DNA of 64,000 nt, taken from Mycobacterium syngnathidarum. GTDB taxonomy: Bacteria > Actinomycetota > Actinomycetes > Mycobacteriales > Mycobacteriaceae. The notes under the pieces were generated by a model, which was given only the letters and a program-made list of their open reading frames with translations, had not been told where the DNA came from and made no database searches. Below are positions 7,925-16,456 of the stretch, in pieces. Location of the stretch: NCBI RefSeq assembly GCF_001942625.1, contig NZ_MLCL01000004.1:62001-126000 (forward strand), in the 5' to 3' direction. The stretch's first letter is position 1, and each line of letters starts with the position of its first letter. The position numbers and the translations under genes were made by a program.

Positions 7925-9085
7925 TCACTCCCCCCTTTCCACAAGCGGGCCACCAGGTGCATCGTGCGGGTTCGGCGTGAACCGGACGTCCGGGATCATC
8001 GTCGCCGGATCGCGGCCCCACGCCTGCTCCAGGGCCCGGAGCATGCCCGAGAGACCGGTGCCGGACAGGAACGCGTTGTCCACCGAGCTCAACGTCAGGT
8101 CGATCGTCAGCGACACGTTGATGTAGTCGCCGCGCACGGCCTTCGGGATGTTCTCGATGTTGAACGGCACCGTGAGGATCAGCTTGAGCGCCTCCACCAG
8201 GTACGGGGCCGAGCGGGCCAGCTGCTTGAGCGGCCGCTGCAAGTTCTGCAGGTTGGTGTGCAGATTCGCGTTGCTGTTGGACAACGTGTCGTCGGCAGCC
8301 TTGGACAACCGGCCCAGCGAAGTCACCGCATCGGCGAACAAATCGCGCGTATCGGCGAAATGCTGGATCAGCGGCGGGAACTCGGTGAGAACCCGGTCCA
8401 AGGTGTCGTTGCGGGCCGCAACGATGTTCAACAGCCGGTTGGTCGAGTCAATCGCCCGGGTGATGTCGTTGCGCTGCTGATTGAGCTCATCGGTGAAGGT
8501 GTCGAGACGGCCCAAAAAGTCGCGGATCTGATCGGCGCGACCATTGAGGATGTTGAACACCTCGGTCTGGATGGTCTCGATGTTGGGGATACCACCGCCG
8601 GTCAGGATGCCCGAGATGCCGGCCAGCGTCCGCTCGATCGTCGGATACGCCGAGGACTGCGACAACGGGATGGTGTCCCCGCTGTGCAGCTTCTCCTCCG
8701 ACGGATCGGCCGGCGGGTTGAGCTCGACATGCTGCGAACCCAGCAAGCTGGTCTGACCGATCTTGGCCAGGGTGTTCTTGGGCAGCACGACGCCGGGCTC
8801 AATATCGACGGTCAGCGTCGGGGTCCAGTTGATCAGCTCGATCTTGCGGACCCTGCCGACGAACACGTCGCGCACCCGCACCCGGCTGTTGGCGTTGAGC
8901 GCCAACGTCTCCGGCATCTGCACATACAGCGTGGTGCGGCCGGACTCGGTGCCGGGCCCACCCGGCAGCGGCACGTTGGCCACACCGCGCCACTGTCCAC
9001 ACGAGGTGAGGATCAGCGCGGACGCCGACAACACCGCGACACGTCGTCCGACGCGGCCCCAGTTACGTGTCTTCCAACGGCTCAT
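7925..9085 (-). CDS. mce1E: Mce family lipoprotein Mce1E (LprK)
   Basis: A 386-aa lipoprotein. The signal peptide ends in the lipobox ALILTSC with the acylated Cys at residue 29. The MlaD/Mce domain follows (about 40-130, with LNANSRVRVRDVFVGRVRKI and QHVELNPPADPS), then a helical region with many short hydrophobic heptads (150-330). The fifth Mce protein in each operon is the lipoprotein subunit, so the lipobox and position agree. Its ATG shares one base with the mce1D TGA (TGATG). It is expected to be one of six different Mce chains in the Mce1 shaft. Confidence 0.94.
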   Translation of the reverse strand: MSRWKTRNWGRVGRRVAVLSASALILTSCGQWRGVANVPLPGGPGTESGRTTLYVQMPETLALNANSRVRVRDVFVGRVRKIELINWTPTLTVDIEPGVVLPKNTLAKIGQTSLLGSQHVELNPPADPSEEKLHSGDTIPLSQSSAYPTIERTLAGISGILTGGGIPNIETIQTEVFNILNGRADQIRDFLGRLDTFTDELNQQRNDITRAIDSTNRLLNIVAARNDTLDRVLTEFPPLIQHFADTRDLFADAVTSLGRLSKAADDTLSNSNANLHTNLQNLQRPLKQLARSAPYLVEALKLILTVPFNIENIPKAVRGDYINVSLTIDLTLSSVDNAFLSGTGLSGMLRALEQAWGRDPATMIPDVRFTPNPHDAPGGPLVERGE

Positions 9086-10719
9086 CAGCCCTGTCCTCCG
9101 ACCTCGGCAGGCAACGCCGGTCCGGCAGGAGCCGGAGCCGGAGCGGCCGGTGCGGGACCCGACATCGGGTCACCCGGGATCACACCCGGCGCAGGCGCCG
9201 GCGGCGGTCCGGGCTGCGGGTACCACGGCGGCGGCAGCGGGTTGCTCTCGTCGTACGAGTTCGGCGGACCGGGCAGGTTGCCTCCCGGAGGAGCCCCGAA
9301 CGCCGGCGGGGCCGGCGGCGCCACGATGTCCGGGCCACCCATCAACTCGGACAACGACTCCGGGGTCAGCATCTGCTGAGTGGCCGGCTGCACCTGCACA
9401 CCCTGCATGCCCGGCGCCACGGTCCAACCCGGCTCGTGGTTGCCGTGCGAGAACAAGGTGTCCCGCGACCAGATACCGGGCACCGTGGTGTCCTTGTACC
9501 CGCCGGGTGGCTGCAGGCGGGACTCCGAGTAGGAGATCTGCTTGGGCAGCGTCATCGCGGTGTTGGCCAGGTTCTGGCCGAACGGCAGGAAGTTGAACTT
9601 GATCGCGTCGAGGATCGGCGCCAGGTACTGCGCGCACAACTCGGCCGAATCCTGGTAGCCCAACCGACTACCCGCCTGAATCGAACTGCAGATGAACTGC
9701 AGCGGGTTGGAGAAGTTGGTCAGGCCCGGCAGAACCGGCAGGCTCACGATGCCACCCTGATTGGGCGAGACGATGTTGAGCACGTTGGCGGCCAGGTTCG
9801 GGTAGGAGTGCAGCCCCTTCTCCAGACCCGCGCGCGGTTCCGGTTGCAGGATCGCCGTCGTCGCCTCCGACAGGTTGTTCACGTCGTGAGCGAGCACCCC
9901 GCCGTTCTCGTCCAGGAACTCACGGGTGGTCTTGAGCACCCGGTTGAGATCCTGCAGGGCCGTCGCCAGCTCCTGGTCGGTGTTGGTGAACGAGTTGGTG
10001 AACTGCGCCAGGTCGTTGTTGAGCGCGACGAACTGCTGGTCGCTCTTGTGCAGGGCATTGACGAACAACGCCAGGCTCTTGACCACCTGGAAGAAGTCGC
10101 CGCGCCCCTGGTTGAGCGTGGTCAGCGCCTCCGACAGCCCGTTGAGGGTGCGGTTGAGCTGGTCGCCCTTGCCCTGGAAACCATCGGCAAAGGAGTCGAT
10201 GATGTCACCGAACGGGCCTTTGGGCTGTGCGGCGGTCGGACCCAACTCGTCGAGAAGACGGGTGATCTGGTTGCGCAAATCGTCGTACTCGACCGGGATC
10301 TGGGTGTTCTCGATCGGGATCACCGCGTTGTCCTTCAACTGCGGCCCGCCCGTGTAGGGCGGGGACAGCTGGATCACGCGCGAGGCCACCAGGCTGGGGT
10401 TCAGCACAGACGCCGTGACGTTCTCGGGCACCTTGTACTTGTTGTTGACGTGGAAGACGACCTTCATCTTGTCGCCGTCGGTCTCGATGCTGTCGATCGC
10501 ACCGACCTTGACGCCCATGATGAGGACCTTGTCACCGGGATACAGCGCGAGCACCGCGGGGAAATACGCGGTGACCGAGGTGTTGGTCATCTTCTTGTAC
10601 AGGTTCATACCGAAGTAACCCAGCACCAGGGCGGCTGCCACCGCCAGCGCAGCGACGATGACAGCTGCCCGGGAAGCCTTGGGCAACTTGATGTTTCGAA
10701 CATTGAAAACAGTTGACAT
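9085..10719 (-). CDS. mce1D: Mce family protein Mce1D
   Basis: A 544-aa protein with an N-terminal anchor (AAVIVAALAVAAALVLGYFG), MlaD/Mce domain (about 40-135: VTAYFPAVLALYPGDKVLIM, SRVIQLSPPYTGGPQL), extended helical region (135-330) and a Pro/Gly-rich C-terminal tail that is probably unstructured (PGPPPAPAPGVIPGDP). Start ATG 10719 follows the mce1C stop by nine bases. A 549-codon open frame lies antisense to it, which is a by-product of high G+C in the third position. It is one of six heteromeric subunits of the Mce1 lipid-import shaft. Confidence 0.93.
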   Translation of the reverse strand: MSTVFNVRNIKLPKASRAAVIVAALAVAAALVLGYFGMNLYKKMTNTSVTAYFPAVLALYPGDKVLIMGVKVGAIDSIETDGDKMKVVFHVNNKYKVPENVTASVLNPSLVASRVIQLSPPYTGGPQLKDNAVIPIENTQIPVEYDDLRNQITRLLDELGPTAAQPKGPFGDIIDSFADGFQGKGDQLNRTLNGLSEALTTLNQGRGDFFQVVKSLALFVNALHKSDQQFVALNNDLAQFTNSFTNTDQELATALQDLNRVLKTTREFLDENGGVLAHDVNNLSEATTAILQPEPRAGLEKGLHSYPNLAANVLNIVSPNQGGIVSLPVLPGLTNFSNPLQFICSSIQAGSRLGYQDSAELCAQYLAPILDAIKFNFLPFGQNLANTAMTLPKQISYSESRLQPPGGYKDTTVPGIWSRDTLFSHGNHEPGWTVAPGMQGVQVQPATQQMLTPESLSELMGGPDIVAPPAPPAFGAPPGGNLPGPPNSYDESNPLPPPWYPQPGPPPAPAPGVIPGDPMSGPAPAAPAPAPAGPALPAEVGGQG

Positions 10720-10728
10720 ATGTGCGGC

Positions 10729-12294
10729 CTATCCCTGCGACCCGGGCGGAAGGAACGGCGGATTACCCGGCAGCGGCGGTGTACCCGCCGGGCCGGCTTC
10801 CGGCCCCGGTCCCGGCGGTGCCGGAGGAGCGTTCACCGGTCCCGGGTGCGGTGCGTAACCCGGCAGCGGTCCGGGCGCCACCGGCAACGGGGCGATCGGA
10901 ACGGTGCGGGCTCCCGGCGGACCGGGCGCCAGTTCGACTGGGGCACCGGGCTGATCCGGCGGCATCTGGCCGGGGATGGCCGCGCTGGGCACACCCGGTG
11001 AATGCGCGATGCCGTCAGGGTTCGGTGCCGACGTGGCCAGATCCGGCGGGCCGTAGTGCGGGCCACCGAACGGACCCTGGGTGGCCGCCGCGCACGGCAT
11101 CGGGTTGCCCGGGGACGGGATCCCAGCCGCCGTCGGCGTGTACGAGCACGGCGATCCGGGTGGCACGGCAGGCCCCGGATGCTCCGGGGTGCCTTCCAGC
11201 GGCGTCGGGGCCGGCGGTGGCGCGCCATTTTCGAAACGCTTGCCGTTGGGATCGGGGAAGCGGGCCGACGGCAGCCCGGCGTTGCGCCAGAACTCCTCGG
11301 GGTCGATACCGCGCTTCTTGAATGCGGCATCGACGAACGGCTGCAGGATCTGCGGCGGGATCAGGTTGACCAGCATCACCTTGAAGTACGGACCCGAGGC
11401 CAGCGCCTCGGCCAGTGAGGTGATGAACTTGCCTGCGACCGTGAGGACGTCGGCCAGGTCCTGCTTGCGTTCGACGAGCAGGTCGCTGACCGTGCGCAAC
11501 TGCTCGAGCACATGGTTCAGGTTGGGGTTGTCGTTGATCAGACCCTCGACCTGATGCGACACCGAGGACACCCGCTCCAGCAGCATGCTCACGGCCTGGC
11601 CGCGCTCGTTGACTGCGGCCAGCAGGGTCTGTGCGTTCACCAGCAGCTGATTGACCTGCGTACTGCGGTCACCGAGCACCGTGGCGATCTTGTTGGCGTT
11701 GGCCAGCAGCTTCTTGACGTCCTCGTCGCGCTTGCCGATGGTCTCGGAGAACTTGGCCACGCCGTCCAGCGCCGCACTCAGGTGCGGCGAGGTCTGATCG
11801 ATCGTCTCCGACAACACGTTCAGCGATTCCTTGACGGACTTGGTGTCCCACCCCGACGCATTGCGCGTGACATCGAGGAACGCGTCGTAGATCTGGTACG
11901 GCGTCGTCGTCTGGCCCAGCGGCAGCATCCCGCGCGGGGGCAGTGTCTGGCTACCGCGCGGCTGGATCTCGATGTTCTTCCGGCCCAGGATGGTGTCGGT
12001 ACGGATCGCCGCGCGGCTCTCGGTGCCGATCGTCTTGCCACCCAGGGTGTAGCCGATCTCGACCTTATCGCCGTTGATGTCCATGCTCTTGACCGTGCCG
12101 ACATCCATACCGGCGATGCGCACCTTGTCACCCAGGCTCAAGCCTCCGGTATCGGAGAACTGCCCGTAGTACGTGGGGACCGCGAACAGCATAGGCACAC
12201 TCGTCAGCGTCGAACCGACGCCGATCACCAGCGCCACCACCGCAACGCCCATCAGGCCTTTGCGGAATCGGTCGGAACCTTGCAGTGTCCTCAT
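10729..12294 (-). CDS. mce1C: Mce family protein Mce1C
   Basis: A 521-aa protein starting MRTLQGSDRFRKG. ATG 12294 overlaps the mce1B TGA (ATGA), which fixes the start over an ATG four codons upstream. It has an N-terminal anchor (LMGVAVVALVIGVGSTLTSV), the MlaD/Mce domain (about 35-130: LSLGDKVRIAGMDVGTVKSM), a coiled-coil-like region (130-330) and an unusually long Pro/Gly-rich tail of about 170 residues. The Pro-rich tail of C-type Mce subunits is thought to line the distal end of the shaft. Encoded between mce1B and mce1D. Confidence 0.93.
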   Translation of the reverse strand: MRTLQGSDRFRKGLMGVAVVALVIGVGSTLTSVPMLFAVPTYYGQFSDTGGLSLGDKVRIAGMDVGTVKSMDINGDKVEIGYTLGGKTIGTESRAAIRTDTILGRKNIEIQPRGSQTLPPRGMLPLGQTTTPYQIYDAFLDVTRNASGWDTKSVKESLNVLSETIDQTSPHLSAALDGVAKFSETIGKRDEDVKKLLANANKIATVLGDRSTQVNQLLVNAQTLLAAVNERGQAVSMLLERVSSVSHQVEGLINDNPNLNHVLEQLRTVSDLLVERKQDLADVLTVAGKFITSLAEALASGPYFKVMLVNLIPPQILQPFVDAAFKKRGIDPEEFWRNAGLPSARFPDPNGKRFENGAPPPAPTPLEGTPEHPGPAVPPGSPCSYTPTAAGIPSPGNPMPCAAATQGPFGGPHYGPPDLATSAPNPDGIAHSPGVPSAAIPGQMPPDQPGAPVELAPGPPGARTVPIAPLPVAPGPLPGYAPHPGPVNAPPAPPGPGPEAGPAGTPPLPGNPPFLPPGSQG

Positions 12295-13322
12295 CTCGGC
12301 GTGCACCTACCCGACGGCTGTGAACTGAGTCTGACGGTTCGGACGGGACCGCCCGGCTGCAACCCGTTGAGCTTCAGCGAGAGGTCGCAGGCATAGAAGT
12401 TGAAGAAGTCACCGTAGATGCCACCGGCACGGCCGATGATCTTCAACGCCTGGGGGAACTGAACCAGGATGTCGTTGAGCTGCTGCTTCTGGTCGATCAG
12501 CGGCTGCTGGATGACCTCGAGACGGCCGACGGTGTCCTTGAGCAGCGGACGGTTGTCGGACAGCAGGTCGGCCAGCGAGCCGGCCGCGTTGCTGATGTCG
12601 GCCACCGAGGAGCCGATCGGATCGGCGCGGTTCCGCAGGCTCGTGATCACCGTCTCGAAGTTCTTGAGGGTGTCGTCGAACTGCTGCTGATGCGCGACGG
12701 TGGTGTCCAGGACGATGTTGAGGTTCTTGATCACGTCACCGATGGCCTGATCCCGATCGGCGATGCTCTGGGTGAGCTGCGCCGTCTGATCCAGGATGTC
12801 GTTGATGGTGCCGCCCTGGCCCTGGAAGATCGTGATGATCGACTTGGAGATGGTGTTGACCTTCTCCGGACTCAGCGACTGGAACAGCGGCCGGAAACCG
12901 CCGACGAGGGCGTCGAGGTCGAGAGCGGGTTCGGTGCGTTCCAGCGGAATGGTGCTGCCCGGCGCGATCCTGGTGTTGCTCTCACCCCGCTTGAGCTCGA
13001 GGTAGCGGTTGCCGATCAGGTCCTGGTAGCGGATCGAGGCCGTGGTCTTGTCGAACAACGGCAGCGACTTCTCGACGTTGAACGTGACCTCGGCCTGCTG
13101 GCCGCCGTTGATCAGTTTGACGCCCGAGACCTTGCCGACTTCGACACCGGAGGCACGGACGAACTGCCCGGTGCGCAGGCCGCTGACGTTGTTGAAGATC
13201 GCCGAGTACTCAGAGGTCCGGTTGAACCGGATCTGACCGAAGACCACGAAGATGATCGCAGTGAAGGTGAGCAGCACCAGTGAGAAGATGCCGAGCTTGA
13301 GAATCGTGCCCTTGATGCTCAT
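12291..13322 (-). CDS. mce1B: Mce family protein Mce1B
   Basis: A 343-aa protein starting MSIKGTILKLG at ATG 13322, which overlaps the mce1A TGA (ATGA) and so excludes the longer frame to 13358. N-terminal anchor (LGIFSLVLLTFTAIIFVVFG), MlaD/Mce domain (about 35-120: VSGLRTGQFVRASGVEVGKV, RYQDLIGNRYLELKRG), then a helical region rich in short amphipathic heptads, ending without the long Pro-rich tail seen in C, D and F. B is the shortest Mce subunit here. It ends in an ATGA overlap with mce1C. Confidence 0.93.
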   Translation of the reverse strand: MSIKGTILKLGIFSLVLLTFTAIIFVVFGQIRFNRTSEYSAIFNNVSGLRTGQFVRASGVEVGKVSGVKLINGGQQAEVTFNVEKSLPLFDKTTASIRYQDLIGNRYLELKRGESNTRIAPGSTIPLERTEPALDLDALVGGFRPLFQSLSPEKVNTISKSIITIFQGQGGTINDILDQTAQLTQSIADRDQAIGDVIKNLNIVLDTTVAHQQQFDDTLKNFETVITSLRNRADPIGSSVADISNAAGSLADLLSDNRPLLKDTVGRLEVIQQPLIDQKQQLNDILVQFPQALKIIGRAGGIYGDFFNFYACDLSLKLNGLQPGGPVRTVRLSSQPSGRCTPR

Positions 13323-14539
13323 GGGTTGATCGTGTTCTCCCCCACTTGGCGGCCCCACACATACTCAGCCACGAGCGGTTGACCCAGCTCGAGGTGGTTG
13401 TACGGGGCGATCGATGCACCGGTATCCATCACCAGGTACGGCATGGGCCACAGGTCCTTGGTGACCGGCTGCCAGCAGCCGGGCCGGCCCTCGGGGCCGC
13501 CCTTGGCGTTGACCCGCGGCAGGTTGTCGGGATAGACGTACGGGTTGCCCACGCCGATCACCAATGAGTGCGTCTGCAGTGAATAGCCGTTACCGCCAAG
13601 AGCACCCGCGAGCTTCGGGCCGGCATCGTGGTAATTGCGGATCGTGCAGTACAGCGCCGGGCTGTACTTGTCGAGCAGAGCCGAGGTCGGCAGGAGGTCT
13701 TGAGCGCCGCGCACCAGGTACGGCCCACCACGCTCGAAGATGTCACCGCCGGTGTTGCCGAAGCCGACGGCCGCCACCAAGGCCTGATCGAGGTTGCCGC
13801 GCTGCTCGTTGAGCGTGCGCGCGGTGGTCACCGCGTTGGTCAGCCCGTCGAACAGATCCGGGGCGGCATCGGCATACACCTCACCCAAATCGGCCAGACC
13901 CGCAGTGTCACGCCGGATCTGGGGCATCCGCTGGTTCAGATCCCCCAGGATCTCGTTGCCGTGCACGATCGACTGACCGAACTTGTCACCCAACCCGTCG
14001 AGGGCCTGCGCGGTGGCCGTCAACGTCTGGTTCAACTTGATCGGATCGATCTGCTCAGAGATCGCGGTGATCGTCTCGAACAAGGTGTTGAACTCCGTGG
14101 TCACCCCTTGGGCGCGGATCGGCGTGCCCGGCGTCAACCGCTGCGACGACGGGTTGGGCGGCGACAGGAACGAGATGTACTTGTTGCCGAACACCGTGGT
14201 GGCCCGCAGCTCGGCGGTCACGTTCTCCGGGATCAGCTTCAGGTACTGAGGCTTGACGTCCAGGGTCAGCTTGGCCTCGAGGTCGTCATCGACATTGACC
14301 ACGTCGATGGACGCCAGCCGGCCGATCGGCACACCGTTGAAAGTGACCTTCGAACCCGGATCCATCGACAGACCAGCCCGCCCGGACAACACCGTCAGCT
14401 GCGTCTTGTCCTCGAAGGACCCACGGAACTGCATCCAGGTCAGCCCGACCACCACTGCGGTGACGAGCGCGAGCACCAGTCCGGCCAGCTTGTACGGCGG
14501 GATCTTGGGCTTGTTCATGGGAGCATGGGGCGCCGTCAT
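13319..14539 (-). CDS. mce1A: Mce family protein Mce1A
   Basis: A 406-aa protein with an N-terminal anchor (KLAGLVLALVTAVVVGLTWM), MlaD/Mce domain (about 40-130: LSMDPGSKVTFNGVPIGRLA, TTVFGNKYISFLSPPNP) and a cholesterol-uptake-porin-type helical domain (CUP1, about 130-330). The first Mce subunit of the M. tuberculosis mce1 locus is the one reported to promote entry into cultured cells, although the conserved function of the system is fatty-acid import. ATG 14539 lies four bases after the yrbE1B stop and the gene ends in an ATGA overlap with mce1B. Confidence 0.94.
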   Translation of the reverse strand: MTAPHAPMNKPKIPPYKLAGLVLALVTAVVVGLTWMQFRGSFEDKTQLTVLSGRAGLSMDPGSKVTFNGVPIGRLASIDVVNVDDDLEAKLTLDVKPQYLKLIPENVTAELRATTVFGNKYISFLSPPNPSSQRLTPGTPIRAQGVTTEFNTLFETITAISEQIDPIKLNQTLTATAQALDGLGDKFGQSIVHGNEILGDLNQRMPQIRRDTAGLADLGEVYADAAPDLFDGLTNAVTTARTLNEQRGNLDQALVAAVGFGNTGGDIFERGGPYLVRGAQDLLPTSALLDKYSPALYCTIRNYHDAGPKLAGALGGNGYSLQTHSLVIGVGNPYVYPDNLPRVNAKGGPEGRPGCWQPVTKDLWPMPYLVMDTGASIAPYNHLELGQPLVAEYVWGRQVGENTINP

Positions 14540-14543
14540 GCCG

Positions 14544-15413
14544 CTACACCGTGAGGTTGAAGTTGGGGTCGGTGCCGTAGAGCGCCAACGAAGCCAACAG
14601 GACCACCAACACGATTGCGATCAACGAGGTTCGCATCGACCTCCCTACTGCCTCACCCACACCGACAGCACCGCCACTGGCGTAATAGCCGAAGTAGCAG
14701 TGGTTCAACATGACCACGATCGACATGATGATGACCTCCAGGAAAGACCACATCACGTCGTCGACACGCAGGAACGTATGGAAGTAGTGCTCATACGTAC
14801 CGACTGACTGCGAGTAAAAGATCGTCGTGACGAACTGCGCAGACAGGAAGGAGAGCAGGATCGCCATCGCGTAGAGCGGGATGATGACGATCGACCCGGC
14901 GATGATCCGGGTGGACACCAGGTACGAAATCGAGCGGATGCCCATGACTTCCAGCGCATCGACCTCTTCGCTGATGCGCATGGCGCCGAGTTCGGCGGTG
15001 GCGCCGGCACCGACCGTGGCGGCCAGCGCCTGCCCGGTGACGACCGGGGCAACCACGCGGATGTTTGCCAGGGCGGCGAAGAAGCCGGTGAAGGCCTCGA
15101 CGCCGATATTGCCCAGGGACGCGAAGCCCTGGATGGCGATCAGCGAGCCGGCCGACAGCGTGACGAAACCGATGATCGCCACGGTGCCGCCGATGACGGC
15201 CATGGCGCCGGTACCCATCCCGATCTCGGCGACCAGCCGCAGCGCTTCACGGCGGTAATGCCGGAACGCGTGCGGGATCGAGCCGATGGCCTGGACGACG
15301 AACCACGCGACGTGGCCCATGCTGTCGAGGAACCGGGCCGGTGTGCCTGCGATGTCCGAGGTGCGCGAGAACGCCCGGGGGAACCGGGACCGAAGAACTG
15401 TAGCGGTACTCAT
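14544..15413 (-). CDS. yrbE1B: MlaE-family permease subunit YrbE1B
   Basis: A 289-aa membrane protein with five to six hydrophobic segments and the MlaE/YrbE EQ-loop region (AELGAMRISEEVDALEVMGI), which contacts the ATPase of the importer. YrbE1A and YrbE1B form the inner-membrane permease to which the Mce shaft docks; the ATPase (MceG) is encoded elsewhere. Start ATG 15413 (MSTATVLRSR) lies one base after the yrbE1A TGA, so the upstream ATG at 15440 inside yrbE1A is rejected. Confidence 0.95.
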   Translation of the reverse strand: MSTATVLRSRFPRAFSRTSDIAGTPARFLDSMGHVAWFVVQAIGSIPHAFRHYRREALRLVAEIGMGTGAMAVIGGTVAIIGFVTLSAGSLIAIQGFASLGNIGVEAFTGFFAALANIRVVAPVVTGQALAATVGAGATAELGAMRISEEVDALEVMGIRSISYLVSTRIIAGSIVIIPLYAMAILLSFLSAQFVTTIFYSQSVGTYEHYFHTFLRVDDVMWSFLEVIIMSIVVMLNHCYFGYYASGGAVGVGEAVGRSMRTSLIAIVLVVLLASLALYGTDPNFNLTV

Positions 15414-15414
15414 G

Positions 15415-16215
15415 TCAATGCCCTGTTCCGAACCGCACACCGATGGTGGTGAGCACGACGTTGACTGCGAACAATGCCACCACGCACAGCACCAGGGTCT
15501 CGTTCACCGCGGTGCCGACGCCCTTGGAGCCACCGGCCACCGTCAGGCCGCGGTAGCAGCCGACGAGTCCGGCGATCAGGCCGAACAGCGTGGCCTTGAC
15601 GACCGAGATCATCACCTCGGGAAACCCGGTCAGCAGGGTCAGCGTGGATACGTAGGCGCCGGCCGAGACGTTCTGGATGTAGACACCGAAGAAGAAGCCG
15701 CCGACCAGACCGATGGTGATCACCGCGCCGTTGAGCATGAAGGCCACGAACGTGGAGGCGACCACGCGGGGAACGACCAGCCGCTCGATCGGGTCGATGC
15801 CCAGCACCTCGAGCGCGTCGATCTCTTCTCGCACGGTCCGGGCGCCGAGGTCTGCGCAAATCGCCGTCGACCCGGCGCCGGCCACGACGAGCACCGTGAC
15901 CAGCGGGCCGAGCTGGGTGACGGCACCAAGTGCGGCACCGGCACCTGAGACGTCAGCCGCGCCGAACTCCGCCAACAGGATGTTGAGCGTGAAGATGATG
16001 AGCACGGTCAGCGGGATCGACACCGCGAGCGTGGGCAAGAAAGCCACCCGGATCAGGAACCAGCTCTGCAGCACGAACTCTTTCCACTGGAAAGGCCGTG
16101 TGAGAAACGCCTTTCCGGTGAGCACAGTCATCTTGAAGAAGCCACCGACCATAGCCAGCGGCTTCTCCAATTGACCACGTACGTAGCCGACGAGCCCGTC
16201 GGCAGGCGCCGTCAC
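15415..16215 (-). CDS. yrbE1A: MlaE-family permease subunit YrbE1A
   Basis: A 266-aa membrane protein starting at GTG 16215 (VTAPADGLVGYVRGQ). It carries the MlaE-type EQ-loop (ADLGARTVREEIDALEVLGI) and hydrophobic segments such as LPTLAVSIPLTVLIIFTLNI and FMLNGAVITIGLVGGFFFGV. It pairs with YrbE1B as the permease of the Mce1 fatty-acid importer. A 241-base gap separates it from fadD5 upstream; that gap contains a perfect 6+6 palindrome and could hold an internal promoter. Confidence 0.95.
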   Translation of the reverse strand: MTAPADGLVGYVRGQLEKPLAMVGGFFKMTVLTGKAFLTRPFQWKEFVLQSWFLIRVAFLPTLAVSIPLTVLIIFTLNILLAEFGAADVSGAGAALGAVTQLGPLVTVLVVAGAGSTAICADLGARTVREEIDALEVLGIDPIERLVVPRVVASTFVAFMLNGAVITIGLVGGFFFGVYIQNVSAGAYVSTLTLLTGFPEVMISVVKATLFGLIAGLVGCYRGLTVAGGSKGVGTAVNETLVLCVVALFAVNVVLTTIGVRFGTGH

Positions 16216-16456
16216 CGGTGCGCCCCCTGGACGTGTCGCACGCCCCCTCCTCGTCGCCTGTCAGCTTGTGTGATCCGTCTCTCCCTACTCGTGAGTAGTA
16301 ATTGAGACCACCGGACTGTACCCGATAGAAACCGGGGCGTGCACCGCATCGGGTGGATTGTGCCATCAACCGTTAACAAGGGCGTGCAAGGACAGCAAAC
16401 TTAGAAAGTGACCTGCAGAAACCGTTGACTCCGAGTTACTTTCGCAGCCGTCAACC
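16216..16456. other. Intergenic region fadD5-yrbE1A inside the mce1 operon
   Basis: This is the only long gap (241 bases) in the otherwise overlapping operon. It contains an imperfect inverted repeat right behind the fadD5 stop (GAAAGTGAC at 16404-16412 against GTTACTTTC at 16435-16443), which could attenuate transcription, and a perfect palindrome at 16285-16298 nearer yrbE1A. No coding frame of good composition is seen. An internal promoter for yrbE1A onward is plausible but is an inference. Confidence 0.5.
16285..16298. promoter_or_regulatory. Palindrome CTACTC-GT-GAGTAG upstream of yrbE1A (candidate operator)
   Basis: Perfect 6+6 inverted repeat with a two-base centre, 70 bases before the yrbE1A start. 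Size and symmetry suit a TetR-type dimer. No regulator is assigned. Confidence 0.4.

Noticed and set aside
9067..10716. 549-codon plus-strand open frame antisense to mce1D
   Set aside because: Arg/Gln/His-rich composition without domains, and it mirrors a clear Mce protein. It results from high third-position G+C.
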